A stretch of DNA of 64,000 bases from Marsupella aquatica (Eukaryota; Marchantiophyta), in contig OZ316895.1 in NCBI GenBank assembly GCA_973895155.1, forward strand, positions 8,742,001 to 8,806,000. Reading direction: 5' to 3'. The translations under genes and the position numbers were made by a program. Position 1 is the stretch's first letter; the number at the start of each line of letters is the position of its first letter. This document shows positions 1 through 10,722 of the stretch, in pieces. Under the pieces are notes generated by a model. The model had not been told where the DNA came from. It did not search any database and saw only the letters and a program-made list of their open reading frames with translations.

Positions 1-269
1 TTCGGCAAGGCCACGGAGCTTCACTCATACCAGTGACTAGGATATCGGTGACTAATAAGTGATGCGGCTAATTATTTAAGTAGACTTTTAGACAGGAGAG
101 CCCCCCCTCACCCCCAATTTATAACCTCATCCAAGTGCGGTATACATGGACGAGCTGCTGCAATTATATAATTATGGCGTCTTGACTCTATTTTTAGTTT
201 CCAGATTACAATTTCAAGACCTTGCGAACATCATGGTTTGGTCACGAAAATCAGTTAAAGACAGCATAC
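1..269. other. Intron or 3' sequence of the quinoprotein gene
   Basis: Nothing coding is recognisable here. It follows the GTATGC donor at 269-264 (minus strand) and is AT-rich with a short C-run near 103-115. It is most likely the intron before the last quinoprotein exons, which fall outside the window. Confidence 0.4.
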
Positions 270-2933
270 CGGTGCTTGCGTACCCACTGGATCAGGGTTG
301 GCTGTGGACCAGAGGATAGCTCCTGTGGAACCATTCATCGCCACCCAGCCCCCCCAAGTTATCACTCTGGACGATGGCACCAATGTGAAATTCAACTTGA
401 ATACATTGATGATGTTCGTGAATACCCTTTCACCATCGGTAGCCATGCCCCATGACGCTCCTCCTCCAACAGACCCTGGACCAGCATCCTGCAGGTTTTG
501 CAAATGTTCCATATCAATGATCATCTTTCGGTGCATTACAGATTAACTATCATAGTCTCAGACTGCGTTGACGTAAATGGGCAAGTCCACGGCCATGTTA
601 TATCTGCAGAACAGAACTCCAAGTCTGATAAGTCTTGTAATTAAATAATGATGAGGTCGACGCACCCTATCACACAGTTCGCATATCTATCGATGAAATT
701 GAACAATTGCCATCATTGATGTCCCATGTATTAACGATATATTGGTGGGGACATAATCGGTGACTTGCCCCGAAAATGTAGGGCATCAACAGATCGAGTG
801 CTAGTCAGCATCCACGATGACAAAAGTAATGCATGTAAAAGCGGCAACGTTTCGATGGAACATGAAAAAGTTTAAGCGGTGTGTGCGTCACGACGAAGAG
901 CACTTACAGTTTCCCAAACTATCCCTCCAGTCTCTCGATCAAGAGCATGAACGATCCCATTCTTCTGACCGGCAACCACGACATCCCTCAATTTGCATGT
1001 CGAGTTATGCTCTTCCTTGATCGTTAGCAGGAACGGAGCTTCTCCAAAGTCCGAATCCGGTCCAAGAATTGGGGGGCAATTGGGCAAGGGGACAGGGGAA
1101 AGGAAACAAACATAAGTCCAAGTATCATAGGCGCCCAGATGTGTAGACCACGCGATTTTGCCAGTGTCGATGTTGATGGCAACAAAGGATTCGGCGTGAT
1201 TGTCCGGGTGGATGCATGGATCGGGGAAGGTGGCGTTGGTCTTGTTCAATTGCGCTTGTTCACAAGCCGTAATATCTGGAGGGGTGGTGTAGTCGTTCCC
1301 CGTGGCAATATATATTAACCTCCTGGAGGTATCAATTGCTGGACTGCTCCCCCAAATGGCCGCTCCCGAATAGAGCCCCATCTGCTTGTGGTTGTCAGGA
1401 AGCATGGACACTCGCCACACTGTCTCTCCCGTCTTAGCGTTGAGCTTAAACATCGCACCTTGAAAGGTACAGCAGGTTGCTGGTGGACCAGACTCTTCCC
1501 AGGAGCTCGTGCCGATGTAGAATGCACTGCACAAATTTCACGATAGAAGACAGCACATTAGCCACCAGATTACTAGGGGTTTGACAGCTCCAAGGTATAA
1601 CGTAGCTAAAGCGGCAAGTTAATTGATCTCGGCGACGGAGTAATACATATAGAGTCGATGAATCAATGGTGCAAGTACAGGGAATGTACTTGTAGTCAGC
1701 AATGAAGGTACGGTGGTAAAAGAGTCATGAAATCGTCAGACTGACCCTTGGTAGTACGTCCCGGATTGTTCTAAGATGCACCATTGCTGAGAATCCAAGC
1801 TAGTCCACCAAACCACCGCTCCAGTAGATCTGTTCAACGCCAGCACATAGCACGGACCATAGATCCCGACCAGTAGCAGGGGTCCGGCTATGGTTGGAGT
1901 TGATCTGGAAATAAGATCAGGAGCTTTGGAAAGTGACGGTGTATTATTTTTTATTTGCGGCATAACGTAGATTCCTTCCAACAGTCCTGGAATTGTCGGA
2001 GCAACCTCGGTAAGATTCACTTTCCAAATACGCTCGCCGGTGTCTTTCGTGACCGCGTACAGGCATGCATCCCAGCTCGAGAAATACACTGCTCCCCTAC
2101 CGCGACCATCGATGGATGGGTTTGCAGTGATGTCGAAGTCTGCAAAGACGGTCCACTTCAGCGCTAGTTTTGCCACTGTATCTTTGCTGATCTTCGTTTC
2201 GGACGGAGCCTCGCGGCGATTACTAAGACCCCCTCCTTGGTTCGGCCATAACTTCGACAACTCGTCCCACTCCAGCTTGTACAATATATTTTGCACAATC
2301 CAGTAGTTAGTGATTTTGTCGATCGAGAGAAACAGGCATGCAGTCCGATTCATCCAATGAAGAATGGGTACTTAAGGTTGTAATGCTAAAGTTTTTAGCT
2401 ACATATATACAAAGTAGCTAAACTGAAAACTAGATAGTTCAAGCAATAGAAATCAATATCTATCATTTCCTGTAGATTCGTTTGGCCTTCGAATTTCAGC
2501 AAGACACTCATGACAATTTCATTGTAACCAACGTCGAAATGGAGGTCTCATTTCTCAGGTCGTATTGACTTAGCTCTACGAAGTGTACGATGTCCGAAAG
2601 GTCGTACGTGGAGAAAAGATTTGAAAGAAAAGTCTGCTGGCTAAATGTTTGTCGAAGACCCTTGCATGTGGTCTTCCAAATCCAGTCACAGTGCACACAA
2701 AGCTAGCTGCATAGACTTCGTTATATAGGATGGAACTAACGTCTCCTTCACATTCAAGGGAAACTGCAACACGAAATCATTTTCGTTTTTTTAATTGCAA
2801 GTTAATTCTGATATATCGGGTCCTAAATCGAGGTGATACTCACATCATAATCTCGACTCCAACACGAGACGGGAGTCACAACGAGGGCGGCAAACAGCAA
2901 GACGATCCATCGACAATCTGAAAACTTTTTCAT
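270..2933 (-). CDS. PQQ-type quinoprotein (polyvinyl-alcohol-dehydrogenase-like), 3' end off window
   Basis: This is a spliced gene for a secreted beta-propeller quinoprotein of the plant polyvinyl-alcohol-dehydrogenase-like family. I infer four exons on the minus strand: 2933-2844 (signal peptide beginning MKKFSDCRWIVLLFAALVV, too short to stand out as an ORF, followed by a GTGAGT donor), about 2275-1746, 1526-908 and 488-270. Exon phases agree at every junction. Family marks are NQGGGLSNRR near the mature N-terminus, repeated propeller strands (DACLYAVTKDTGERIWK, GAVVWW, GETVWRV, GIVHALDRETGGIVW) and AGPGSVGGGASWG before the last visible blade. After exon 4 there is a GTATGC donor, and no further exon is visible before the window edge, so I infer that roughly the last 60-90 residues lie to the left. 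The substrate cannot be read from sequence. The exon-2 acceptor (AAG) is weak. No stop or frameshift is seen in the exons, so this may be the only intact host gene here. Confidence 0.85.
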
Positions 2934-3330
2934 CGCTTTAGTTTGGGCTACCTCAACCTTGGCCTCTCGCCCTACGTACTGTCTGCACTGCAGCTACTAT
3001 ATATTGTTCCTACAGGATATGGACACTATTCTTCTCTGCTAATCACCCTGATCCAGCTAGGTATTTCAGCAATCTGCAGGAGTGCTGTGCAAACGATCAC
3101 TTGTTGCTCCCGCGGGCCCAAGTCTTTTGCATAAGTTACCGCGCGTCATGATGGCGTACTGCAGCTGACCAAGCGGAGCTCGATAAGTTGCAAGCATTGT
3201 CGTATGATCTGATGTCATTCTCCGAGTCATGTGGAACATGTCCTGTGACGTCTCGTTTCCCACGCTGTGAGACCTGCTCCATAATTAAGAAATCAAAAGT
3301 GACGATTGCTTTCTGAAGTATCCAGGGAGA
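2934..3330. other. Upstream region of the quinoprotein gene, with a segment related to the right flank
   Basis: This is the 5' region of the minus-strand quinoprotein gene. Positions about 3160-3325 resemble 61555-61720 in the same orientation. Shared blocks include GCAAGCATTGTCGT, CACGCTGTGAGA and CAAAAGTG, separated by small indels. It could be a repeated promoter segment or an old interspersed repeat. No TATA box was assigned with confidence. Confidence 0.4.
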
Positions 3331-3396
3331 TTGAGTGATAAATGGTTTTTTTTATGTAATCATGTCTCCTCAAATGTTATGCTGCTGCTATATGGC

Positions 3397-3800
3397 GCAT
3401 CCTTGTTTCATATCCCCAAGTCCGCATCCTTGTTTCATATCCCCAAGTCCAATTTTTTATGGACATTATTTTTGGCTGAACTTAAAGTTCAGCTTTGTGG
3501 TGGGAGCCCAAAATGGTTGGCTGAATTTAAAGTTCAGCTTTGTGGTGGGAGCCCAAAATGGCTCCAAACTTTTTTTCTGCTCATACGTTTTCTCCACATA
3601 CGTTTTCAAAATATACACATACTTTTTACAGAAGAAGGCCAAATAGAGTACAAAAGAATAAACAAGAGAGGTCCCAAGTGGACAAAATCAAACGCAAAAG
3701 AAGTGAGCAAAAGGAAACCCTAAAAACCAAGAAAGAGGAACTAAAAGAAGTGAGCAAAAGGAAACCCCTAAAAACCAAGAAAGAGGAACTAAAACTACCG
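3397..3800 (+). repeat. Three adjacent short tandem duplications
   Basis: Three separate direct duplications lie within 400 bp. A 27-bp unit ending in CATATCCCCAAGTCC occurs twice (about 3397-3450). A 45-bp unit GGCTGAA...GGAGCCCAAAATGGTT occurs twice (3474-3518 and 3519-3563), each with an internal short inverted repeat CTTAAAG/TTCAGC. A 48-49-bp unit starting GAAGTGAGCAAAAGGAAACC occurs twice (about 3700-3797). The copies are nearly identical, so the events are recent. One reading frame stays open through all three, but I do not regard it as a gene. Confidence 0.8.
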
Positions 3801-3846
3801 CAAATGGACCAAGGTCCTCATCATACCTAGCAAATGTGGCAACAAG

Positions 3847-5932
3847 CTAGTGGTCTACATCAAGTGTCGAAACTAGATCAGCAAGTGGGACATGAATGTC
3901 CTCTAGGGGGGCTAGCCGCTGCGGAGTCACACTAGCACCCACTGTCAGAGATCGACGATAGACGGCCCGAGCTTGAGCACGCTGTAAGGTGACTGAAATG
4001 CGTTGGCGAAAGTGCGTGGTCAAAACAGATAGCGGGGGCCCGGTGGGACCCATCCGGCCGTGAACATCCCGAGCAGCTTGGCGAAGAAGCCCGTCGAACT
4101 GATGATGGAGACGCCCAAATATCTCAAGAGCAAGGGGCAAGAAGCTATCAGATGCAGCTCGTGCAGGACCAGGTAACTCGAGCACCACCTCCCGCTGCGC
4201 GCAGACCAAAGAGCCAGAGAGAACTCGAGCACCAGCTCCCGCCGCGCGCAGTCGCATCTCTCACAGCGTCGTGAACAAAAATGGTTTCGCCGCCCAAACT
4301 GCATCGAAGAAGATGGACACCTGTGGCATCACAAGGCTTCCCACAAGTGCAAGTAGGAGGTAAACCAGCAAGAAGTGGGTGGGGCAAGCCCATACGAAGA
4401 CGCATGGCTGTCACAAACTCCGCAGAAGACATCCGCAGGTGAGGAATGACTGGATTGGCCTGAAGCCAGCCTCCTGCGCCCTTCCCTCCGGAAGAAAGAA
4501 TCCAAGCTCGGTCCGTGTCAGGTGCCTCGGTGAGGATGCTGGAAAGGGTGAAAGCGTGCATACGCCCAGCAAGGTCTGCCTGAAGACGGACGGGGTCCAA
4601 GGATAAAAACTCCTGGAATGAAGGTAACACAGCTCGAACAGGATCGGGTAATGATGACCGCGCCGCGCGCAAATGAACCTGAAATGGGAGGGAACCCTCC
4701 TCGACCTCCATGAGAGATGAAAGTAAAAAAGGTCGATCCTCAATAAGGAAACGATCTGCCAACAATGAGAAGGCGGCCGCCCACGCGCCCAACAAGGCCA
4801 AAGGTGCAAGGCGCTCAGTGGAAGTGAGCCCAAAACCACCGTGAGAAATAGGAAGACTGAGCTGTCGATGAAGCCACGGAGATGAGAGGAAAGTACCTGG
4901 CCCTAAAAGAGAGGCCAAAGTCTCACGAATGGAGACATCAAACGCTCGGAGGTGTAGATAAAGATCCTCGGTAGGGGGATGTGTCCGAGCCAAATAGGAC
5001 GCACGAGGGTGGATGCATCTCAACAACAACCCAAATGCTGCCTGAGAGTCTGCTAACTTAGGGAGCATAGGAGTAGGGGCTAAGGCAGCCTGGAGAGCGT
5101 CAGCAATGAAAGATGAGCAAAAGGAGGCGGTACCGACTGGGGAGCCAAGGACCCGAAGACCGTCGGCAGGACGTAAGAACCCAGGGGGAAGCGCAAGATC
5201 AGAGGGTAACCCAGCTGGACTCCATGCACGACTCTTCACTGGCTGAACTCGTAAACCGAGGCCCAACAAATGGGTGGAAAGGGTGGCGAGGGCAGAAGTA
5301 ACAGCAACAGGTGGACCAATGATGTGGGTGTCATCTGAAAGGGAGGGGAAGATACACTGGGGGTGGGCCGCGGAGGCTTCTCGTAAAGCAGTAAAATGGG
5401 CAATGGCAAAAAGAGGCCCACCCAAAGGGTCACCTTGACGTGTACCTTCTGCAGAAGAAAGAGTGGTATACACTCCTGTAGAGGTGTGATGACTATAGAA
5501 GAGGGGGGCCTCAAACCCATAAAAATAACGGACAAAGGGGATAAGGGACTAGATGTCTGGATCCGCTGCCCTCAAAGCACGAAAAATGGCTGCCCGAGAA
5601 ACCGTATTGAAAGCATTGGAGACATCAACCTGGAGGACAACCCAATCAGGGTGGAGGTCCAAGGTAGTACGAATACCCGCAATAACTGTCTCACAACCGC
5701 CAGGAACGCCCACTGCAAACTGATGTGGAGAGAGATGATCCGATAGTGCAGAGCGATACTGCGATGAAAGTGCGCGAGACACCAGACGAAGAAAAACCTC
5801 TCCAATAGCTATGGGCCGAACACCCGGTGAAGACTTAGCCATGGCCAACAAACGAGAAGCACTCAAAAGAGAAGCCATGGCCACATACGTTTTCTCCACA
5901 TATGCTTTCTCTACATATATATAGAGGCACAC
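3847..5932 (-). pseudogene. 5'-truncated non-LTR-type reverse transcriptase
   Basis: Read on the minus strand this begins inside the fingers/palm of a reverse transcriptase. In order it shows RPIAIGEVFLRLVSRAL, QVDVSNAFNTVSR (first catalytic Asp), EGTRQGDPLGGPLFAIAHF, and SLSDDTHIIGP (the DD of the YxDD box, here SDD). Then come thumb/connection sequence and a C-terminal CTCGKPCDATGVHLLRC zinc-knuckle-like motif before HDAVRDA, as in retroposon tails. The frame is continuous except for one in-frame TAG at 5549-5551 and a one-base frameshift near 4258, after which reading continues to 3847. No endonuclease domain or upstream half is present, consistent with 5' truncation on insertion. A local near-duplication (AACTCGAGCACCA...CGCGCAG) lies at 4169-4253. 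Confidence 0.8.
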
Positions 5933-7272
5933 AAATATACTTTAGTCACAATATACTCATCTAACACTCTTTAGTTTGTATGGAATACTCAAGATAAAGA
6001 CAAATTGGAGTACACAGAGTATATTATATTCAACACAAATGAAAGTACATTAAATGCTCCCCCCTCAATGTAAGTGTGTACTTGATTCTCTCACCATTTA
6101 ATGTCTTTGTCTTTTAGTTATCAGAATTTCTTAATGCTTTTATATATCTCCCTTTGGGACCAAAGTCACCTTGAAAAGGTACGACTCTTAAAGGGGCTTC
6201 CTTTTTGTTTTTGGGTGAAATTGGTCACCTCGAAAAGATTTTTAAAGGGGCTTCTTTTTTTTAGAAAAAACGATGAGTAAGGAGCATGCCCTATGGTTGA
6301 TCTCATTATTTTATTTTCTTTGAGAATTAAAACAGATAGAGAATCAAGGGTATTTTAAAGAATGGGAAAATCAAAAAGACAAAAAGAGACATTTTTATTT
6401 TTTGGCCCGGATGGAGGATTACTTTAAGGGGAGAAATAATAAGGGTTTAAAGAATTTTTTCTTTAATTGCTGAGAGGTTTAAGGGTATTTAAGGGAGAGA
6501 TTTTCAAAATGGTCTTTGTTTATATTTTTTTCTTGCTAGAGGGGGCAGACACTACTTGAGTGTATCGAACAAGCTAACCCCTATTCTATCTTGAAGTGGG
6601 GAGCGATGGATGGTTTAAGGGTCTTTTAAGGGAGGAACAATAAAGACAAAGAATGGAGAGATTTCAGGTTTTATAAATCTTTCCTTTTTCTTGCAAGAGG
6701 GGGGTCAACATCAAAACAAAAAATGTGTTTTTATTCCTTTTGTGGACTTCTCACTCATTTTTCAACATAGATATAGATTTTTATTTGAGTAATTCTAGAA
6801 GAATAGGTGGGTGTGCTTTTAATTAGGTTAGGTATGATATTAATTAGTCGCTAATGAAATTAGGTATGACATTAATTAGGAACTTAGAGATGATTAGCAT
6901 AAAAGGGAGAGTCTCTCAGTTCATTCTCCTCATTCTCTTCTCCTCTCCTCTCATTGCTTATTCTTTTGCCTTTTTTTGGCCAAAGCGACCTCATAGGCAT
7001 TTCTTGGGGCAAGCGGCGCCATAAGCGTTGCTTGCAACCTACCATTTGCCTAGGTGGTCGTGGAGGGACGCGCTCGATCATTAGGGTCGTTCATAGGTAG
7101 TTTTCTATCGTATTCTCTTGGACTAGTGCGAGTTTGCTCTAGCCGGTGGTAGCAATGACCTAGTCATTTGCTACATACCTGCCTATAGTCACTTAATTGG
7201 CGGGACATTTGGATGCAACTCTTTTTTGTTGGAGATATACTTTGGCTTTGTGTTGTCATCGATAGTGTTCTC

Positions 7273-7410
7273 GATGCATACAATGCTTGTTGCTTGAGAA
7301 ATATTTTGCCTACGAGCGTGTTCATCCTTTAGATGCTGGTCGATGCATACAATGCTTGTTGCTTGAGAAATATTTTGCCGACGAGCGTGTTCATCCTTCA
7401 GATGCTGGTT
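7273..7410 (+). repeat. 69-bp tandem duplication (two copies)
   Basis: The unit GATGCATACAATGCTTGTTG... is present at 7273-7341 and again at 7342-7410, with only two or three differences. The period of 69 is a multiple of three, so a short frame stays open across it, but no codon bias or motif supports a gene. Confidence 0.8.
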
Positions 7411-7731
7411 TGTATATACATCAACGAAAGGTTGACGATGAGAGGAGAAAAAAATTAAATTCTTTATGATTTATTTCAGATTAGGTGGTGGACAACTTAG
7501 GGTTAATTTAGGTTAGTCTTTTAGATACATTTAGGTTTTGATACATTTTTTTCTCTTATCAAAGAAAAATTACATGTATGAATTCTATTTCAAACTTATA
7601 TTATTTTGAGGTATCATATTATAATGAATTATATTTTCCTTGTATTTATTAATTTTTCTCAAATTTAAATGCAACCCCAACTTATCATGTTTTTGTACTA
7701 TTGCGAGTCAAATTTGGGTCAAAGCATTTCA

Positions 7732-7795
7732 GGACCCGAGTTTTGAACCTGAGACCTCCCCCTCACGAGAGTGATCACTATACTAATGAAACATT
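7732..7795 (-). repeat. tRNA-like segment, possible head of a SINE
   Basis: On the minus strand TTAGTATAGTGATCAC resembles a tRNA A-box/D-arm and GGTTCAAAACTCGGGTCC resembles a B-box/T-arm. They are spaced as in a tRNA with a short anticodon arm (CTCTCGTGAG) between. Stems are imperfect and the acceptor arm is not closed, so a working tRNA gene is unlikely. It best fits a decayed tRNA-derived SINE. No tail repeat or target duplication was identified. Confidence 0.35.
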
Positions 7796-8314
7796 CATGT
7801 ATTGGTGACAATAACTAATCAGTCACAAATTATATAAAGAGTAGTTCAGCTTTTGTGACCAAACCCCTTTGGTCACGGGCATTTTAATTTTTATCCCTGG
7901 CTCTGATGGGTGTCTCTTTAGTTTGTTATTTTTTCTATCTTCAAATTACTTGAACCCCCATATATATCTCATTTACCATTTCCATATTCAAATTCAATTA
8001 GACACCCAGCCTGCCCCCTCTAATGTTCATTCCTTTCCATGCCCTCAATCAAAGAAAAGAAAAGTTGCCCTTTGTGTGCCTTGAACACGCCACTTCCTAG
8101 TCTCAACTGAGCTCCAATACCCTAGGTCACACATTACCTCTGTGCATCAATTCTTCATGCTCATTACCATTTAATCCTTTATAATTATTTTATACTAAAA
8201 AATATATTGATATCTTTAAAATTGATAAATTATAAATGTACATTATTTTTGAATAAGTTATTAGCGTCAAGCATTAGAACTCCTCAAAAATCTGTGCCCT
8301 CGTCAAAATTGAAC

Positions 8315-8434
8315 AAGAGATATACTTAGTGGACCTCCAAATGCAACTTTCTCTCTTAATGGACCAAAAGTTTCCCACGCCCTCCCAATGGACCCCAAAG
8401 TTTAGATTCTCTCCCAATGGACCTCCGGGCCCAC
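8315..8434 (+). repeat. MULE left terminal inverted repeat
   Basis: This matches the reverse complement of 59894-59984 with only a few substitutions over the first ~72 bp. It then continues to CCTCCGGGCCCAC after a 29-bp stretch that exists only on this side and looks like a partial internal duplication (AATGGACC...CTCTCCCA). The 9-bp duplication AAATTGAAC lies just outside at 8306-8314. Confidence 0.9.
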
Positions 8435-9002
8435 TCCGTACAGGCATGTTCTTATGAAACAGCTTACCACGCAGTTCGAGTCCACTGCATACCCTCTGGA
8501 AACCGTGGTTGGTCATGTGTAGTCGGCCGTCAATAACGTCGCAATCCACAAGCGTTGTAGCCCTGGCGGAAATCAAGCTCCGCTCAGCACCATGGCAGTT
8601 TTTGTGAATACAATATGACTATTGTATTCAAAACAATAATTGAACGAGTTTGCGGTGGCATTGGAGCCTTCGTGCCCGGCCTCACAAGATTTCAGAATAC
8701 ATTGTCACTTTAGTGTTCAAGATACAAAGGAAATAGTTTATTGGAGCTTGCAACAGCCGGCAAGCTGTACCTCCCCGAACCTCCTTGCTTTTATGAAGAC
8801 ATTGTCCATAATGTGTACAAATCGTAAAGGAATAATTTTCAAAAATTCAAATGTGCCCGCCCTTTATGGAACCCTTTCGGAACCTGTTTTGTTGTCATTT
8901 GGTTTGTTTCTCGACATTTTCTCGTGTTGCTGGTTCTGGCTCGTGTTGCTGGTTCTTGTTGTTCCTGTTGTTCCCGCTCGTGTTCTTGCTCGTGTTCCTG
9001 CT
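8435..9002 (+). promoter_or_regulatory. MULE left subterminal region, upstream of first gene
   Basis: This is about 570 bp between the left TIR and the first likely start codon. It contains a palindromic stretch GAATACAATATGACTATTGTATTC (8607-8630) and a T/G-rich run of CTCGTGTT/GCTGGTTC repeats just before ATG 9003. In MuDR the terminal repeats carry the promoters; by analogy this is the promoter and leader of the rightward genes. The frame is open upstream to 8640, but the composition is not coding-like. Confidence 0.4.
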
Positions 9003-9641
9003 ATGTCGACCCTTGAGGATGTGCGAATTGCAATGAAGGAGCGGCCACACAGCATCATTGGGCCAATCCCGGTATATGTTTGTAATTTTCACTCTGATTT
9101 CCCATGGCCCAGAAAGTTCACATACAGAGGTTGCAGGCATGGCATTGGCGGTGGTTTGGTTTGTGGGAAGTCCATTGAGGCAGCGGAGCAATGCAAGCAC
9201 AACCCACTGGTAGACGGTAACAATTGTCATTTGTATAGGTTCGATATTTGCATGGTGGATGCATATGAGAACACTGGGCCATTCAAGGCCACTATCTTTC
9301 AAGCTGCACGAGAGCTTGTGGACATGACTGCTGACAAATTTGCAGAGTATGGTACCATTCGCCAGCTTGAAACAATGCACCAGCAAATTTCTCAGATCCC
9401 ATACTGTCTAGTGTGGATTAAGGGAGGACGACACTCTGCTGTTGTGAATAAGCTTGTTGTTGAGATGTGGCGATGCCCTCCTAGTCGTGCCCCTGTGAGA
9501 ACAAGAGTTGAGAAAGTGATCAACAGAAGCAATCTTGTGGATGTTGATGTCCTTATGCAGCAGTTGGAGGTGACTGCATCAATGATTTCAAAGTTTTGTT
9601 TGTCCACCATCGAATCCGCCAAAGACTCGAAAGGCAAATGA
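9003..9641 (+). CDS. MULE-borne protein of unknown function (212 aa)
   Basis: I chose the ATG at 9003 (MSTLEDVRIAMKERP) because the sequence before it is low-complexity and not coding-like. The uninterrupted 212-residue product has a compact N-terminal half with several Cys and His residues (YVCNFHSDFPWPRKF, GGLVCGKSIEAAEQCKHNP, GNNCHLYRFDICMV). A charged C-terminal half ends KDSKGK. The spread Cys/His pattern may bind a metal, but it matches no zinc finger I can name. It is the first rightward gene inside the MULE and sits where MuDR carries mudrB. No stop or frameshift is seen, in contrast to the transposase. Confidence 0.6.
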   Translation: MSTLEDVRIAMKERPHSIIGPIPVYVCNFHSDFPWPRKFTYRGCRHGIGGGLVCGKSIEAAEQCKHNPLVDGNNCHLYRFDICMVDAYENTGPFKATIFQAARELVDMTADKFAEYGTIRQLETMHQQISQIPYCLVWIKGGRHSAVVNKLVVEMWRCPPSRAPVRTRVEKVINRSNLVDVDVLMQQLEVTASMISKFCLSTIESAKDSKGK

Positions 9642-10416
9642 TAGGGATGTTGTGTCATGCAGAATACGTTTTGGTTGTTGTATTCTTGTTATTTCTTGAA
9701 GAGATTGGTGGTTTGGTAAGATGATTTAGTGTCATTTAGCATTCTCCGTAGCTTCAATGATGAACAATTTGCATTTCAGATGAGTATTGGGGGAGCCCTT
9801 CAGTTGCATAATTTTGAAAACTTGTATTGTGTAATGGGTAATTTCTCTTGCGTTATGAATAGAATACAACATTGTTTATGTATTCTCTGATCTATCTGTT
9901 ATGTAACACGTTGCAACATTCTTTTGTATGTTGAGAATACAACACAAAATACTACATGGTGTATGTATTCTTTGAATTCTATTTCATGTAACACGTCTAG
10001 GTTGCGCCTGCTTTGCTACTTCATTGCTAGGGTTTAGGGTGCACGATCAGTTGCGCGTATGCCTTATCTTTGGCGAGGGTTTAGGATTTTAGAGAGATGG
10101 CGGCCGATGAGCGAGGAGGATTGTTTTAGGGAGGGATTCCACTATTGGAGCTCGCAAATCGATCGATCGAAGGCCTGATGTGCCGGTGAAGGGGGATTGC
10201 GCGTGATTGGGAGCGATGTGCGCAATGGGGGACTGCGCGCGATTGGGAGTGAGTGAGTATAGAGCGATTCAGGGAGCTGGTGCTGGTGAAGGGGGATTGT
10301 GAAATCACTTGGGATTGCCTGTCGGGTGATTGGAGTGACTGTCGAGAGCGATTCAGGGAGATCAACGAGTGAACGTTGGGCAGGTCAGTTGGGTTTTGAA
10401 CCCAACCAAGGTAGTC
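9642..10416. other. Spacer between the first and second rightward MULE genes
   Basis: This is 3' sequence of the upstream gene followed by the leader of the next. Two related blocks, each containing ATGTATTC...ATGTAACACGT, occur about 86 bp apart near 9877 and 9963. A GATTGGGAG/GCGCGATT-rich stretch of imperfect repeats fills 10130-10380. No other gene is seen. Confidence 0.45.
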
Positions 10417-10722
10417 ATGGTGCCCCATGCCAAGAAACTAACATTGGCAAAGGAGGGACAACATTTTCGATACCGTGTAGGGGAGCAAGGGAACCACGTA
10501 TTCAAGTGTATATGCGCCGGTCATGCTCCTCGCGGTTTCTCTTTGTTCAAGTCGTTTCAGACTCACTTGAGCACCAAGCATGGCCAAAAACTCCCTGCTG
10601 ATTTGTTGGAGCCAGGCCTGCCTTGGTTGAGTTCAAAACTCAACACCTCTCGTCCCGCCAAGAAACCACGGAAATGCAGCAGCAGCAGTGGTAAGAAGAC
10701 GGAAGGTGCGTCATGGATTTGA
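10417..10722 (+). CDS. Small zinc-finger-like ORF of the MULE
   Basis: From ATG 10417 (MVPHAKKLTLAKEG) the frame encodes a basic protein containing FKCICAGHAPRGF followed by FKSFQTHLSTKHG. This C-x-C...H-x4-H arrangement resembles a degenerate C2H2 or BED-type DNA-binding finger. A Lys/Ser-rich tail ends in an SSSSG stretch where a GTAAGA donor-like site lies. The frame runs out at 10722, overlapping the start of the next ORF by about ten bases in another frame. The two may be one protein joined by splicing or split by a one-base lesion. Confidence 0.5.
   Translation: MVPHAKKLTLAKEGQHFRYRVGEQGNHVFKCICAGHAPRGFSLFKSFQTHLSTKHGQKLPADLLEPGLPWLSSKLNTSRPAKKPRKCSSSSGKKTEGASWI

Larger units (their letters stand above)
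5933..8305. other. AT-rich intergenic DNA between the RT fragment and the MULE
   Basis: No gene is recognisable. The stretch has long homopolymer and purine runs, and two similar blocks ending AAAGGGGCTTC (about 6150-6205 and 6220-6255) that suggest relics of old repeats. It also holds a 69-bp tandem duplication and a tRNA-like segment, listed separately. The last bases are the left copy of the MULE target duplication. Confidence 0.5.

Noticed and set aside
872-1020. Plus-strand ORFs overlapping the quinoprotein gene
   Set aside because: They are shadows of the minus-strand exons.
8315-8434. Solo interspersed repeat unrelated to 59894-59984
   Set aside because: The opposite orientation, the exact 9-bp flanking duplication and MULE genes in between make paired TIRs far more likely.
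8864-9386. Minus-strand ORFs across the first MULE gene
   Set aside because: Low-complexity Thr/Arg/Asn text from antisense of a repeat-rich leader and of the 212-aa CDS.
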